Assembly: GCA_037833965.1 (NCBI GenBank) | Contig: AP031355.1 | Location: 1,079,501-1,143,500 of the forward strand | Direction: 5' to 3' | Length of the DNA: 64,000 nt | Source: Marchantia polymorpha subsp. ruderalis | Taxonomy: Eukaryota; Streptophyta; Marchantiopsida; Marchantiales; Marchantiaceae | In this document: positions 9,633 to 20,824 of the stretch, in pieces | Numbering within the stretch: the first letter of the stretch is position 1 | How the letters are laid out: the number at the start of each line of letters is the position of its first letter | Notes under the pieces: model-generated | The model's database searches: none | The model's input: the letters and a program-made list of their open reading frames with translations, nothing else | Told to the model about the DNA's origin: nothing | Position numbers and translations under genes: made by a program

Positions 9633-9638
9633 CAATTA
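9630..9638 (+). promoter_or_regulatory. Readthrough stop context TAG CAA TTA between gag-pr and pol (copy 1)
   Basis: The gag stop is followed by CAATTA, matching the CARYYA rule for tobamovirus-type leaky UAG codons. Pol is in the same frame directly after it and has no ATG for about 65 codons. The same nine bases occur at 20822-20830 and 44765-44773. Confidence 0.8.
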
Positions 9639-12473
9639 ACTGTGGGACTGGGAAGGAGTGAGACGAGTCACACCGAGGGCATTGTCGACCCTAGTGACTG
9701 TCACGAAGTACAACTCAGTCCCGGCAAGTGCTTGAAGGTATCAAGCGCAGTGAGAGGAGACGAGCTAAGGAAAGTACAGGCGTTCCTTAGCCACTATGTC
9801 GACGTCTTCGCCTGGAAGATCGAGGACATGAAGGGGATACCTGCACGGTATGGGGAGCACCGTATCGATTTACTGGACGACTCAGTACCCATACGACAGC
9901 GCCAGTATCGCCTCAACCCAAAGTACTCCTTGCTAGTGAAAGAGGAGATAGATAAGTACTTGAGCGCTGGTATTATTTATCCTGTGCTCAGCAGTGAGTG
10001 GGTGTCGCCGATTGTTATCGTACCCAAGAAGTTGACGGGTAAGATACGAGTGTGTCAGGATTTCCGGAAGTTGAATGCGGCAACACGCAAGGATCATCAC
10101 CCGTTACCATTCACGGATGCCATTCTAGACCATGTCGCAGGACATGAATGTTATAGCTTCCTGGATGGGTTCTCAGGTTACAATCAGGTGTCTATCCGTG
10201 AACAGGACAAGGATAAAACTACGTTCACAACCGACTGGGGAACTTACGCATACCACAAGATGCCCTTCGGTCTGTGCAACGCGCCTGCCACCTTTCAACG
10301 GATGATGACCAATATCTTTCAGGAACAACTGAGGAAGTTCCTGGAGATATTCATAGATGACTTCTGTGTCTTTGGGAAGCGGTCTGAACACCTAAGTCAC
10401 TTGAAGCAGACCTTCGATAAATGTAGAGAATGAAGTTTATCACTGCATCCCGAGAAGTGCTTTTTCTTCATGACTAGTGGGATCTTGTTGGGTCATCGGG
10501 TCTCGGCAGAAGGCATTGCGGTGGACATCGAGAAGGTCAAGGTTATACTCGAGCTTGAGCCACCCACGAATCTAAGAGAGCTGCGAGCATTCCTGGGTCA
10601 TGTGGGCTACTACCGAAGATTCATACACATGTATGCAATACTGGCGGCGGACCTGACCAAGTTGTTGAAGAAGGACGAGCCTTATGCTTGGGGTGCGAAC
10701 CAGCAGACAGCATTTGAAGCTCTGAAAGCGAAACTCACGACTGCTCCCGTACTAAGGAGTCCAGACTGGAATCGACCATTCCATGTTTACGTTGACACTT
10801 CGGCATTCGCCATCGGTGTAGTACTGAGTCAAAAGGATGACAACAAAAAGGACTACCCGATCTACTTCGCGAGCCGACAGCTGTCTCTAGCAGAGCGGAA
10901 GTACACCACGACGGAGAGAGAAGCGTTGGGGATGGTGTACTCCTGTAAAAAGTTCCGTCACTACCTAATCTGCTACGAGTTTGTGTTCCATGTGGACCAC
11001 TACGCATTGCAACACCTAGTCAAGAAAGCCGACCTATCCGGTCGAATCGCCAGGTGGGTGTTATTACTACAAGAGTTCACCTACACAGTCCAGACCAGGA
11101 AAGGGGTGCACCACGAAAATGCGGATTACTTGTCCCGATTATGGACCCAGCCGACAGAGGAGGAATTGGTGGACGATTTTCCAGATGAAGAGTTATTTCA
11201 GTTGTCTGCAGGACATGAGTCCCGCTATGCCGACCTGTATCGATATCTGCTAACCCTCCAGTGCCCCGAGGGCATGGATTTGGAACAGCGAACTGTCTTT
11301 ATTCATAAGGCAGGCCCGTATCAACTCCAGCAGGGGGTTTTGTTCAAGAAGATGGCGGATGAGCGCTTATGCAGATGCCTGGAGGAATCAGAAGTACCAA
11401 GAATAGTGAGTGCGATGCACACAGAGGAGGCGGGTGGACACTATGCCACCAGGAACACGGTCACAAAGATCCTAAATGCGGGATATTGGTGGCCGACCAT
11501 GTTTAAGGATGTTCTCGATTACATCCGCAAGTGCGACAGTTGCCAGAGGACGGGGAGACCGACGCCTACAACACGCTGGCCTCTGACTCCCATCATGCCT
11601 CTAGCACCTTTCGAAAAGTGGGGTATTGACTTTGTAGGGCCGATACAACCAGTGACTAGAAGTACACGAAGGCGCTACATTCTGGTAGCAACGGACTACG
11701 CCACCAAAATGGTAGAGGCCAGAGCCACCAGAAGGGATGATGCTGCCACAGTGGCAGCATTCTTGTTCGAGTCAATCATCACACGCTATGGATGTCCCTT
11801 AGAGCTAGTTAGCGACCGGGGCACGCATTTTCTGAATCAGATCATCGAAGACCTGACACGGTATTTCCACATCAAGCACCGGAAGACTACTCCATACAAT
11901 CCCAAGGCAAATGGACTGACGGAGAAGTCCAATGGACTGCTGTGTAAAATACTACTCAAGGTCACGGTGAATCACGCCCACGACTGGGATACGAAGTTAG
12001 CAGCCGCTCTATGGGCGTACCGCACAGCTGAGAAGATCACGACCAAACAGACACCATACTTTCTGGTGTATGGGCAACACCCGATCCTCCCGATCGAATT
12101 CGAAGTACCCACCCATCGAACGATGGATTTGCAGAGGATGGGCGCAGAGGAGAGTCAGCTCTACAGGTTACAGGAGGTCATGCTGCTGGATGAGCGGAGA
12201 AGAGACGCCGAAGATCGCACCAGGAAAATCCAGCTCCGCCGAAAGGAGAGATACGATAAAAAGATCAAACCGGTACTCCTGCAGGCAGGTGATTTGGCAT
12301 TGCTCTACGACAGCAGGCATGCCAGATTCCCAGGCAAACTGCACCTAAGGTGGATGGGACCTTACAGGGTTGTCGAAGTCTTCCCGAATGGATCCATCCA
12401 ACTTGCGGACCTGGCCGGCGATTTGTTAGGCACCCGAGTCAACGGGTGGCGGTTGAAGAAATACCACATGTGA
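9633..12473 (+). pseudogene. pol: Pol (RT-RNase H-integrase), copy 1, interrupted by a stop in RT
   Basis: In frame with gag after the leaky TAG. Reverse transcriptase shows FLDGFSGYNQ, MPFGLCNAPATFQ and the catalytic FIDDF (D at codons 242-243 after the TAG). RNase H, HHCC integrase, DDE core and a GPY/F-like tail (RWMGPYRVVEVF) follow. A TGA at 10431-10433 (codon 267) cuts the protein shortly after the RT active site; the intact copy at 44768-47608 has serine there. The change is a cluster of three substitutions over four bases. The rest of the frame to 12473 is open. Separate translation from the internal ATG at 10470 cannot be excluded but has no obvious basis. The stop is shared with copy 2. 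Confidence 0.9.
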
Positions 12474-12497
12474 GTGTTCGCGTGGGCGCTCACAATT

Positions 12498-12508
12498 GAG
12501 GAGGGGGG
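12498..12508 (+). promoter_or_regulatory. Polypurine tract, copy 1
   Basis: GAGGAGGGGGG lies two bases before the TG of LTR2 and primes plus-strand DNA synthesis. An inverted repeat, TACCACATG (12462-12470, end of pol) and CATGTGGTA (12509-12517, LTR edge), brackets it, with a second TGTGAG/CTCACA stem inside (12469-12474 and 12489-12494). Confidence 0.85.
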
Positions 12509-12510
12509 CA

Positions 12511-15500
12511 TGTGGTACCCCACTTTTGGCAATTTTGAGGAAATTAAAACATTTTTGGAAAACTGTACCCTGGCAGCATTGTAAATAGCCTTCGGTACAT
12601 CAAAACAGAGTGAATCCGGAAGATCGCGGGGATTCTCGAGGGATCTTGTAGAATCTGGGATTTGGGGTGCCGCAGCACGCACAGGCACCACCCTCCCTGC
12701 GAGCTCCGCAGTTAGGATCTCAACGGCGCAAGGCGCAAAACCCGCCTTCGGAGGTTGCGGCCGCGGCTGTAGGGAAACCCCCGTAATTAGGTAAACCCTC
12801 GGGCGCCTTGACCAAGTTAGGATCCCGTTGGAAAGAGCTCGACGCGCTGATTCCAACGAGCCCAAGATCGCTTGGAACGGACGAGGACTTAGGGAGTTAT
12901 CGCTACTGGAAGAAACGGAGGCGGTCGCCCCCGGCGGAAGGATTTCGCCACCGGCGCGAATTCCGCCTGCGCGGAAGGGGGATTCAAGTTTTGTCCTATG
13001 CGCGGACGAAGGCGTTCGCCTGTGCGCAGGCGAAGTAGGGTTAGGGAAGGCGCGAAGTCCGCCTACGCACAGGCGTTCGCCTGCGCACAGGCACTTCGGC
13101 GTCGGCGGAAAATCAGCCTTGGGCCCTAGAAATGCGCCTTGTGAGGTAGAAAGTGTACGGCGCCTTCCGCGCCAGCGCAGCGCAGCGTACGTAGGAAGAG
13201 CCGCCAGAGTAATCCAATAGGTACGGACCGTGCGGACGGCACGGGTGGATGCGCTCTTGGACGGACGGAGTTGCGGCGGCGGAAGCGCCGACGGAGAGAC
13301 ACGGAACGGACAGACTGGACGGAGACGGCTGACCACGGTCAACGCCTTCCGCGCCAGCGCAGCGCCGCGGACGGAATTCGCCTGCGCACAGGCGAACGCC
13401 TGTGCACAGGAGGATGTTCAAGTTCCGCGCCGGCGGAGAATCCGCCGAGGCCCCTGCCTGCGCACAGGCAGGAGTTGAATTTTTGTCCGACATGCGGACA
13501 CACGCGTCAAGGCAGAAGGAGATTGGCCGAGGGGCGGTACGAACAAGTGTACCGCGCAAGGCGGAAAACTCGCCTTCGGCGCTACGCCCCCATGTCCGGA
13601 GGGTGACACGCTCGCGGAGTTCAAATCCGCCAAGTCGAGCGTGAGAGTTTAATCGACGACGGCGGAGCGTGAAGCCGCGCGTGAGAGCGAAGACCGTTCC
13701 AGCGTACAGCCGGCGCGGCCATCAAGTGAGACGTTCTTCACGACCAAGAGACGACCATGACCTTCGACCGGGCGGCGGAGAGCGTCCCATTCTTGAATTC
13801 GCGATTCCAATCTCTTGTGCGCGCTGCGCGCATCCATCTGCTGGCTGCGGAACATTCTCGTCGTCGTCGCACAGGAGATTTCTTGTTGATTGAGGGAGAA
13901 GTGAGTGCGCGTGATTTGGAATTGAGAGCGATTAGAGTTTGCCGAGAGAGAAAGAAACGCGGACAGTGCGGAAGTAGAATGAGCGGGCGAGCGAACCCCA
14001 GGAACGCAATGACGAGACCGAGCAGATTGCGGATGGTGCCACTTCGCCTGCCGCAGAACGGGCTGCGCGCTTTCGAAGAGCGCTTAATAGCAAGAAAGCT
14101 CGATTTCTTGCTATGGGGATGGAATTACATCTGCGCGAATATGGTGCGCGAGTGGCTAGAGCCACAGGGACCACCCTCGCGCGGATTGCGTCCGCATGTC
14201 GACCGGTGGACAGTCCAAGATTGGGCGCAGGCGTTGGGAAGATGTGCTGGCATGCCAGGGCATCTCCTCTTCGACAGCGAGAGCATCAAGGTGACCAAGC
14301 AAGAAGAGGCGCAATTTGTGGAGCTGTTCAAGACCGGGAGGTCAACCAAGAATGGGTACAGGACCCGTGATTACAAGGATCGATTTCGCCGGACTTTGTC
14401 CGCGGCGCTGATGCAATTACTGCAGCCGCACCGCGCCTGCTACATCACATTGTGGCAGGTCTCTTTTGTGGAGTGCGTCATCGAGGGAACTCCAATTCAC
14501 TGGGCGAGCATCCTGCACAGAGTGATGCGACAGCACGCGTTTGAGGAGAAGGGGGGAACGCTAAACCATCTTTCTCCTTTCCTCATCAATTTTTATCGAC
14601 AGCGGAATTGTTTGACAGCGGCGGAGCTTGAACATTTTCCGCCATTGTCCATCGACCATCCCGGGAAGTATGTGCGGGAGAACGAGGTCGACACTGATGC
14701 GGAGGAGTCACCGACTTCTACCCCATCAAGACGGAGGGATGAAGGGAGACACACCCCTGCGGCGCGAGTGCCGCGGAAGCGGCGATGGAGGGAAGAGGCC
14801 GAAGAGGAGCAGCATCAAGAACTCTCTGCTCCCATTCGACCGCGGCCGCTGTGCGAGCCATACAGCCGGCCGAAGCAGAAGGCACGCAGACTGGTGTTGC
14901 CAGCTGACAGTGCAGACACGGCGACGATTGCGACGGAGATAGGAAGTGCGTCGCCAGAGAGACGAGAGGAAGCGCGGACGACCGCAGGAGCGACGGGCCA
15001 CGCTGCAACCTCGTCGGGAGAGAGGCCGCCTACGGGCCAAGGGCCTCCGGAGTTACCACGTGCGATGCGGACAGAGGTTCCGTTCGCGCACAGGCAAACC
15101 TCCGCGGACGGACGAGCCTCCGCGGATCGGCGAACACAAGTGGACGTGGATCTACGCTTACGCGTGGGAAGGAGCAGTCCGCCTGTGCACAGGCGCTCGC
15201 CTGTGCACAGGTCACCTGTGCACAGAACACCTCCGCACGTGCCGCCTGTGCACAGGCAAGAATCACCCCCGTTCCAACGTAGGAAGGGGAAGGAGCCGGC
15301 GGAAGAACCGCCTACGAGACATCGGCCCTCGGGGCCAGACCCACCGGCGCACCACGCGCCGCAATTCGCGCCTTCGGCGCCAGGGCCTTCGAGCCGAGGA
15401 GATACGAGCAGAGAGCGTGCGGAGGCCGCACCATCGGCGGGAAGTCCGCCGATAGATGCGCCTTCGGCGGTAGGGCCTATAGGCCAAGGAGCATCGGGCG

Positions 15501-17906
15501 TGCGGCCCCCGGCCATGTCGCCTTCGGCGATAGATGTCCGCGGCGCTACGCCTGCGGCGGACAAGGCGCCGGCAAATGCGCCTGCGCACGGGCCGGGCAC
15601 AGCCCCCACGGACCGATCGAGGGAGCAGCAGACGGAGGAGCGGAGTGACTGTCCGCGGGACGACATCTCGATGCGCGATGCGCAATCCAACCCCGCGCAG
15701 CCACCCTCCGCTCGATCGCCTTCGGCGACGGACGACGGCGACAGAGAGAATGCGGTGGGCAATCAACCAGCGAGCGACGGGGATGCCGCTCGGATACATT
15801 CGCCTTCCGCCTTAGACATTTTGGCGACGAGCAGCGAGGCTGCAGCCGTGCCTTCGCAGGCAGCACACGTCGAGGACGTGCAGCCCCACTCGGGGCAGTC
15901 GCCGACGCAATCAATGGCGACTGAAATTCTCCACTCGGATGATGAGGACGGAGGCTCCACGGAAGAAATGTCAGGAGCAGAAGACACCGAGGAGGAGGAG
16001 GAGGAAATTGTTGGAGCGCCGGCGGCGGCGCTCTCTGAGCAGGTGATTCCGTTGCTGCGGTACTTGGATCGCAAGGTCGATAAATACGCCGACCCACTCC
16101 AGCCGGGATCTTACATCGAGTTAGTGCGCAGGCGGACTCGCACTAAAGTCCACACCAGCAAGCTATTAGCTAGAGTGGACCAGGAGTTGAGGGACTTGAA
16201 GGAGAAGCATGAGTGCTTGTGGGGACAGTACAAGCTTAATCAGAAATTCTACAAGCACTCCGAGAAGATGAAGGATGAGAAACTGGGCGAGCTCACCAAG
16301 GAGCAGGTGAAGGTCAAGGAAGCACTCAACTCTGAGCAGGCCGAGAATCGGATTTTGTCAGAGGAGCTCGTGCGACAGACGCGGTTGTTGGAACAATGTC
16401 AGCTCGCACGGCAGGCGGATGAAGAATTAATCCGCAGTCTGCAGTCAGAGTGTGGCGAATTGAGGGCGCAACGTGCTGAAGCCGAATCGCAATTAGTGAC
16501 CATTGAAGAGGATCGCAGGAAGGAGGCGGATCGCACGAAGGTGGAGACGGCGAGGCGAGTCGCCCACTGTCTCAAGGGCTACGCCCACTGGGAAGTGAAG
16601 GCGCAGGAGAAACTCACACTGCGTGAGTTTGAATTGCGCGCAGCCGGGTTGTTGTCAGGCGACAGTAGGAGTCGGCGGAAGGTAGCGAAGAAGCTCGAGG
16701 CCTTTCTGTCGAAGGCACAGGATACCATGTCCGCCCTCGAGGGGGAGGTGTCCGCGGCGTTGCAGCGGTTGGGACTGCGTAGTCGAGCGGAAGAGTGGCA
16801 GGGTAGGGAGTTAGTGCGCGGCAGTCGGCCGCGCAGGAGACGTAGTACAGGTTCCGCGGAGTGTAGTGTAGCGTGGTTCCGTGCAGGCGTGTAGCGTAGT
16901 GCAGTGTAGTGCTAGGTAGGACTTAGAAGGTATAAAATAGTTCCAGGCGTTTTGCCTGGGGTTCTTTCCCAAACTCAGAAGTATAGATCAGGAACCCATT
17001 TCCTTTGCGTGTTTGTGTCCTTGAGTTCTGTCACCACGCACGAGGAGTTACAACTTAGCGTTCCGCATTTTGTAGCTGAAGGCCTGCGGCCGAATGTTCA
17101 GAGCTAGTACATTGGTTAGAGACTTGAGTAGTTCGGATCTGCACCTGCGGGTGACTGCCGATGCTCAGAGCCAGTGACTAGTTAGATACTTGAACAGTTT
17201 CGCCCCTACACCTTCGAGTGTTTCTTTCTGATTGTACTCCTTGGGATTTTTCCCCTGAATGCCAAAGTGAAGTTTTGCTACTTCGTGTAAGCCTTGGTTG
17301 TAAATTCAGGTTACGCTGCAGCAGGTGCCTTGAGGGTAACCCCTGTAGTATTTCTGGGAATGACAAGTGCCTGAGAATTCAAACTCTTCAATAGACTGTT
17401 GTTGTGTTACTGGAATGTTTCACAGTGAGTCCTTCAGTGCGGACCTGTGTTCTCTGCGCGTTTTGTGAGTTGAGAGTGTTGTTCACCGCGTAGGAGTGAC
17501 TTCGATCCGAAGTAGGCAGTCCAAACCGGGTTTCCTACACTAGCAGCAAGCTAGTGGAAGTGTTGTAAAAGCCGGAGTTGGAAGTCACTGCCCGCAGCTT
17601 TGCCGAGTGTGCTCGCGAGAGACTTTCCCCCTGAAATCTTGAAGTAGAGGTCCTAACGGATCTCTGGGTTGTGTTTCTGTAGTTTCAGGTGTGTGTGTGT
17701 GTGTGTGTTACGCTGCACTGTGCGACCTCCGAGTGCGCTCCGAGTGGACACTTGCAGTATTTCTGGGAGTGACAGTCGCCTGAGAATTCAAACTCCTCAA
17801 TAGTCTGTTAAAACGTGACACTTTGTACCCTGTGTGTTCCTCTGTCCCTGTGGGTTCGACCTTTCTACCACTATATTACAGTTTTAGCCTTTAGTGGGTT
17901 ATTACA
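12511..17906 (+). mobile_element. LTR2 of element 1 (middle LTR, 5,396 bp)
   Basis: Same length as LTR1 and nearly identical. The two differences I saw, near 12934 and in the CATCGGCCC near 15320, match LTR3 rather than LTR1. It is shared by the two internal regions, as expected for a product of LTR-LTR recombination. TATA box at 16931-16939. Confidence 0.95.
13757..16894 (+). CDS. U3-encoded 1,045-aa accessory protein (LTR2 copy)
   Basis: Open throughout, with the same architecture as the LTR1 copy: plant-transposon-like N-terminal region, disordered P/S/A/R middle with PVHR repeats, acidic tract, coiled coil, basic tail. One amino-acid difference from the LTR1 copy was noticed (R for W in the GPxPP-rich middle). 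Being in the middle LTR, it lies both 3' of pol copy 1 and 5' of gag copy 2. Confidence 0.8.
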   Translation: MTFDRAAESVPFLNSRFQSLVRAARIHLLAAEHSRRRRTGDFLLIEGEVSARDLELRAIRVCRERKKRGQCGSRMSGRANPRNAMTRPSRLRMVPLRLPQNGLRAFEERLIARKLDFLLWGWNYICANMVREWLEPQGPPSRGLRPHVDRWTVQDWAQALGRCAGMPGHLLFDSESIKVTKQEEAQFVELFKTGRSTKNGYRTRDYKDRFRRTLSAALMQLLQPHRACYITLWQVSFVECVIEGTPIHWASILHRVMRQHAFEEKGGTLNHLSPFLINFYRQRNCLTAAELEHFPPLSIDHPGKYVRENEVDTDAEESPTSTPSRRRDEGRHTPAARVPRKRRWREEAEEEQHQELSAPIRPRPLCEPYSRPKQKARRLVLPADSADTATIATEIGSASPERREEARTTAGATGHAATSSGERPPTGQGPPELPRAMRTEVPFAHRQTSADGRASADRRTQVDVDLRLRVGRSSPPVHRRSPVHRSPVHRTPPHVPPVHRQESPPFQRRKGKEPAEEPPTRHRPSGPDPPAHHAPQFAPSAPGPSSRGDTSRERAEAAPSAGSPPIDAPSAVGPIGQGASGVRPPAMSPSAIDVRGATPAADKAPANAPAHGPGTAPTDRSREQQTEERSDCPRDDISMRDAQSNPAQPPSARSPSATDDGDRENAVGNQPASDGDAARIHSPSALDILATSSEAAAVPSQAAHVEDVQPHSGQSPTQSMATEILHSDDEDGGSTEEMSGAEDTEEEEEEIVGAPAAALSEQVIPLLRYLDRKVDKYADPLQPGSYIELVRRRTRTKVHTSKLLARVDQELRDLKEKHECLWGQYKLNQKFYKHSEKMKDEKLGELTKEQVKVKEALNSEQAENRILSEELVRQTRLLEQCQLARQADEELIRSLQSECGELRAQRAEAESQLVTIEEDRRKEADRTKVETARRVAHCLKGYAHWEVKAQEKLTLREFELRAAGLLSGDSRSRRKVAKKLEAFLSKAQDTMSALEGEVSAALQRLGLRSRAEEWQGRELVRGSRPRRRRSTGSAECSVAWFRAGV

Positions 17907-17928
17907 TAAGAAGCCGACAACTTCTTTT

Positions 17929-17946
17929 TGGCGCCGCTGCCGGGGA
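17929..17946 (+). promoter_or_regulatory. Primer-binding site, tRNA-Asp type (copy 2)
   Basis: Identical to the site at 6737-6754, and again 22 bases after the LTR end. Confidence 0.8.
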
Positions 17947-17992
17947 CAGTTGCGTCAACACCGGGGTTTTTACGAGCAGCCATGCTCGGTGA

Positions 17993-20824
17993 ATGTCGAC
18001 TGGGGCTGGCGGGAGCAATCTAAGTGCTAGGGCTGTCCGCAAGTTCCGACGAGATTCAGAGAAGGCCGTGGAAGAGACACGGCGTCAAACCAAGAAAACA
18101 CCAAAAAGAGTACCTAAGCCTAGTTCGGCCGACATCCTTGGGGAACCTACCCCCGGCGACTCGGAACCAAACTTGGTGCTTACAGTTCTACTAGATATTC
18201 CTTGCACGGACCCGCCTAGTGAAGTAGAACCGACCGCCCGAGGACCGTCGACAGACACACTGATGGCGGACGGACAAGCCAATGTGCGGCTACCTCAGCC
18301 GATTACTAAACATTCCTACCCGAAGTACAAAGGAAGTGGGGATGACGACGATGCAGATTCATACATCAAGTTATTCGAGTCGGTGTCTATTGCCAATCGC
18401 GAGATCGCAGACGACGACCGACTAAGGATCTTTCCAAGCCTTCTGCGGAAGAAAGCGAGGAGTTGGTATAATCACGAGAGCATCGATCCGACTGGGTTGA
18501 CAACATGGGCCCAGCTGAAGGAGAAGTTCCTTCGTCGCTTTCGCGAGCTCGGCTACGACAGCCGGGTTTTGACGAAGTTACGTAATTTGCAGCGAGAGAA
18601 GAAGGAGAGTCTGCGTGACTACACTGAGAGATTTCTGGACCTCCTCGACAGAATACCGAAAACAGGACCAGGGTCCCCTTTTTCGGTACAACAAGCTGTG
18701 GATTGGTACGTGACCGGTTTAACTCGGGAGATGGAGACTTTTTGCCGACGCAGCAAGTGCGACACTATTGAGGATGTGATTGCATCGGCAGAAGCCTTCG
18801 AAACTTCCACTCTCAACCGAAGAGGGAGAGAGAGACGGGAGTCGAAGGAGCGCAAACCGAAAGGAGGGCGAAGACGGCGTAGAGGTACAACTCCGTCATC
18901 GGAGGAATCGTCTTCGGACGAGAACCGTTCTTCATCCGAAGAAGAGGAAACCTCATCGTCGGAGGAGGAGAAGAAGAGGAAGAAGCATGGGTCAGCGAAG
19001 AAAAAGGGCATCCGACGAGTGGCTACGGACAGAGCGCCGGGAGATATAGCTTCGAAGATGGAGACCCTTGTGAAGGACTTCGCCGATCTCAAGGTTCAAG
19101 TGGTAGGCGGGCATGATCGCAGAAAATCACCCGGGAGAGTGCGAGCGAACTTATGGTGTACTACGTGCGGAGCGGTGGGACATGCAAACACCGAGTGCCT
19201 TACCACCCGGCCGTCATATCCAGTCAACGCAGTAGAGTGGGCGCAACCGTACTATGGAGAGCACCCTCAGTACTATGGAGAGGCTAGCGAAGAGACAGCC
19301 TACGCCGTCCAGTCGGTGCCTACCCCTCCTGCAGTTTCAGCAATGCAAGTCCCACGATATATTCCGGTGGATCGGGCCACTACGGTACCTGTGAGGCGGA
19401 GAGCACCTCCAGGGACGTTTGACCCACCGCCACCGCGAGCTTGTTATAATTGCGGGGAAGTTGGGCACTTCTCACCGCAGTGTCCCCATCCAAAAAGGCG
19501 AAACGATTATGCTCCGACATGTAGTAATTGCAAGAAGGTCGGGCACACTGCGCCAGAGTGTGATCAGCCACCAGTCCCTCGGCCAGTGGTACGATTTGTG
19601 AACACTCCTGCCAAGGAGGACGTGCAAGTTAACCAGGTCGAAGTAGGTTCAGACGGGGATGGCGAAGACGAAGAATGGCCGGCTGAAGAGGTTATGTGCG
19701 CACGGGTCGAAACTCGTAGTTCCAAGAAATCGAAGGAGCAAGAGCGCGACACTCGCAAGCACGAACGGAGAACCGCCGACCGGACGGGAAAAGGAAAGGA
19801 GAAGACATCCAGCAAGTCCGACTCGCGACCTGCTCGGAAGTCTTCGACTACGCGGGAGGCACCAGCAGTGCGCCCCCAGGCAGCAGTCGAGGACGAGCCA
19901 GTGCGCCTACTGAAACGGGACTATGCTCCGGATATCCGCAACGAGGTAGCCAACCTGTTGCAGGAAGCGATCCGCACTCAAAAGGACCCACCGCGGCCAG
20001 ACCTGACATCCTCCCTTGGGGCGAAGTTGGCAGCCACCGTGGAACCTCGCAGAGCGTCGCCGACCCCGGCGCCCCAACGCGCCCACTATGACTTGGTTGA
20101 AGATCTCGGGAGTCGAAAAGTGAACATTACGTTCAAGCAGCTCTTGGAGGACAATAAGACGTATCGGAGAATGTTGATGCTTTCGCTACGGCATCCGCGG
20201 AAGCCGCGCGCGTCCACATCCTCTCAAGTATATCAAGTGGAGAGCGAAGACCAAGGGCCACCCGAGATCGATGTGGAGATAGCAGGATGTTGTGTACGCA
20301 GAGTGCCAATCGACTCTGGATCAGGAGTCAACATAATGACGGAGGATACAGCGAGAGCCTTGGGGTTCAGTCAATACGAACCCTCGAAGCGTGTGTTGAG
20401 ATTAGCGGATCAGACGCGGAGAATGCCTGCAGGTATGCTGCGCAATGTCAAGACAACCATCGGGGGTGCGGACTTTCGGTTGACGTATATCATCCTTCAG
20501 CCGATGATGAAGCAGGGCTATGACGTTCTGCTCGGGCGACCATGGCTATATGGTGCACAAGTCAGATGTGATTGGCGAAGACATCGCCTTAAGTTTCCTC
20601 ACCCTTCGGAACCGACCAAAACCATTACGGTGCCCTGGAATAGGGTCAGGCACGAAGGAGAGACCCCATCGACAAGTGCAGGTTACACATCGGGCGAGGA
20701 CAGTGAGTCGACCGCGCGATCGGATTCCAGTGGTACCGAATCCGATTACTTCGTGGGATTCGTTGCCTGCTGTTCGGTGGAAGAAGAAGAAGAGACGGAA
20801 GCTATTCAGCCGGAAGACGAATAG
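17993..20824 (+). CDS. gag-pr: Gag-protease polyprotein, copy 2 (943 aa)
   Basis: Intact, with the gag domain, S/E-rich linker, three CCHC knuckles and D-S-G protease as in copy 1. It reads QQAVDWY where copy 1 has QQVVDWY; element 2 also has A, so copy 1 carries the derived residue. The stop is the TAG CAA TTA readthrough context at 20822-20830, leading in frame to pol copy 2. Confidence 0.93.
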   Translation: MSTGAGGSNLSARAVRKFRRDSEKAVEETRRQTKKTPKRVPKPSSADILGEPTPGDSEPNLVLTVLLDIPCTDPPSEVEPTARGPSTDTLMADGQANVRLPQPITKHSYPKYKGSGDDDDADSYIKLFESVSIANREIADDDRLRIFPSLLRKKARSWYNHESIDPTGLTTWAQLKEKFLRRFRELGYDSRVLTKLRNLQREKKESLRDYTERFLDLLDRIPKTGPGSPFSVQQAVDWYVTGLTREMETFCRRSKCDTIEDVIASAEAFETSTLNRRGRERRESKERKPKGGRRRRRGTTPSSEESSSDENRSSSEEEETSSSEEEKKRKKHGSAKKKGIRRVATDRAPGDIASKMETLVKDFADLKVQVVGGHDRRKSPGRVRANLWCTTCGAVGHANTECLTTRPSYPVNAVEWAQPYYGEHPQYYGEASEETAYAVQSVPTPPAVSAMQVPRYIPVDRATTVPVRRRAPPGTFDPPPPRACYNCGEVGHFSPQCPHPKRRNDYAPTCSNCKKVGHTAPECDQPPVPRPVVRFVNTPAKEDVQVNQVEVGSDGDGEDEEWPAEEVMCARVETRSSKKSKEQERDTRKHERRTADRTGKGKEKTSSKSDSRPARKSSTTREAPAVRPQAAVEDEPVRLLKRDYAPDIRNEVANLLQEAIRTQKDPPRPDLTSSLGAKLAATVEPRRASPTPAPQRAHYDLVEDLGSRKVNITFKQLLEDNKTYRRMLMLSLRHPRKPRASTSSQVYQVESEDQGPPEIDVEIAGCCVRRVPIDSGSGVNIMTEDTARALGFSQYEPSKRVLRLADQTRRMPAGMLRNVKTTIGGADFRLTYIILQPMMKQGYDVLLGRPWLYGAQVRCDWRRHRLKFPHPSEPTKTITVPWNRVRHEGETPSTSAGYTSGEDSESTARSDSSGTESDYFVGFVACCSVEEEEETEAIQPEDE

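Noticed and set aside
9642-9644. GTG as the start codon of pol
   Set aside because: Plants do not normally start at GTG in this setting. The leaky TAG directly upstream in the same frame explains expression better.
10470-12473. Separate 667-codon gene after the RT stop
   Set aside because: It is the continuation of pol with the rest of RT, RNase H and integrase. The intact copy shows it as one frame.
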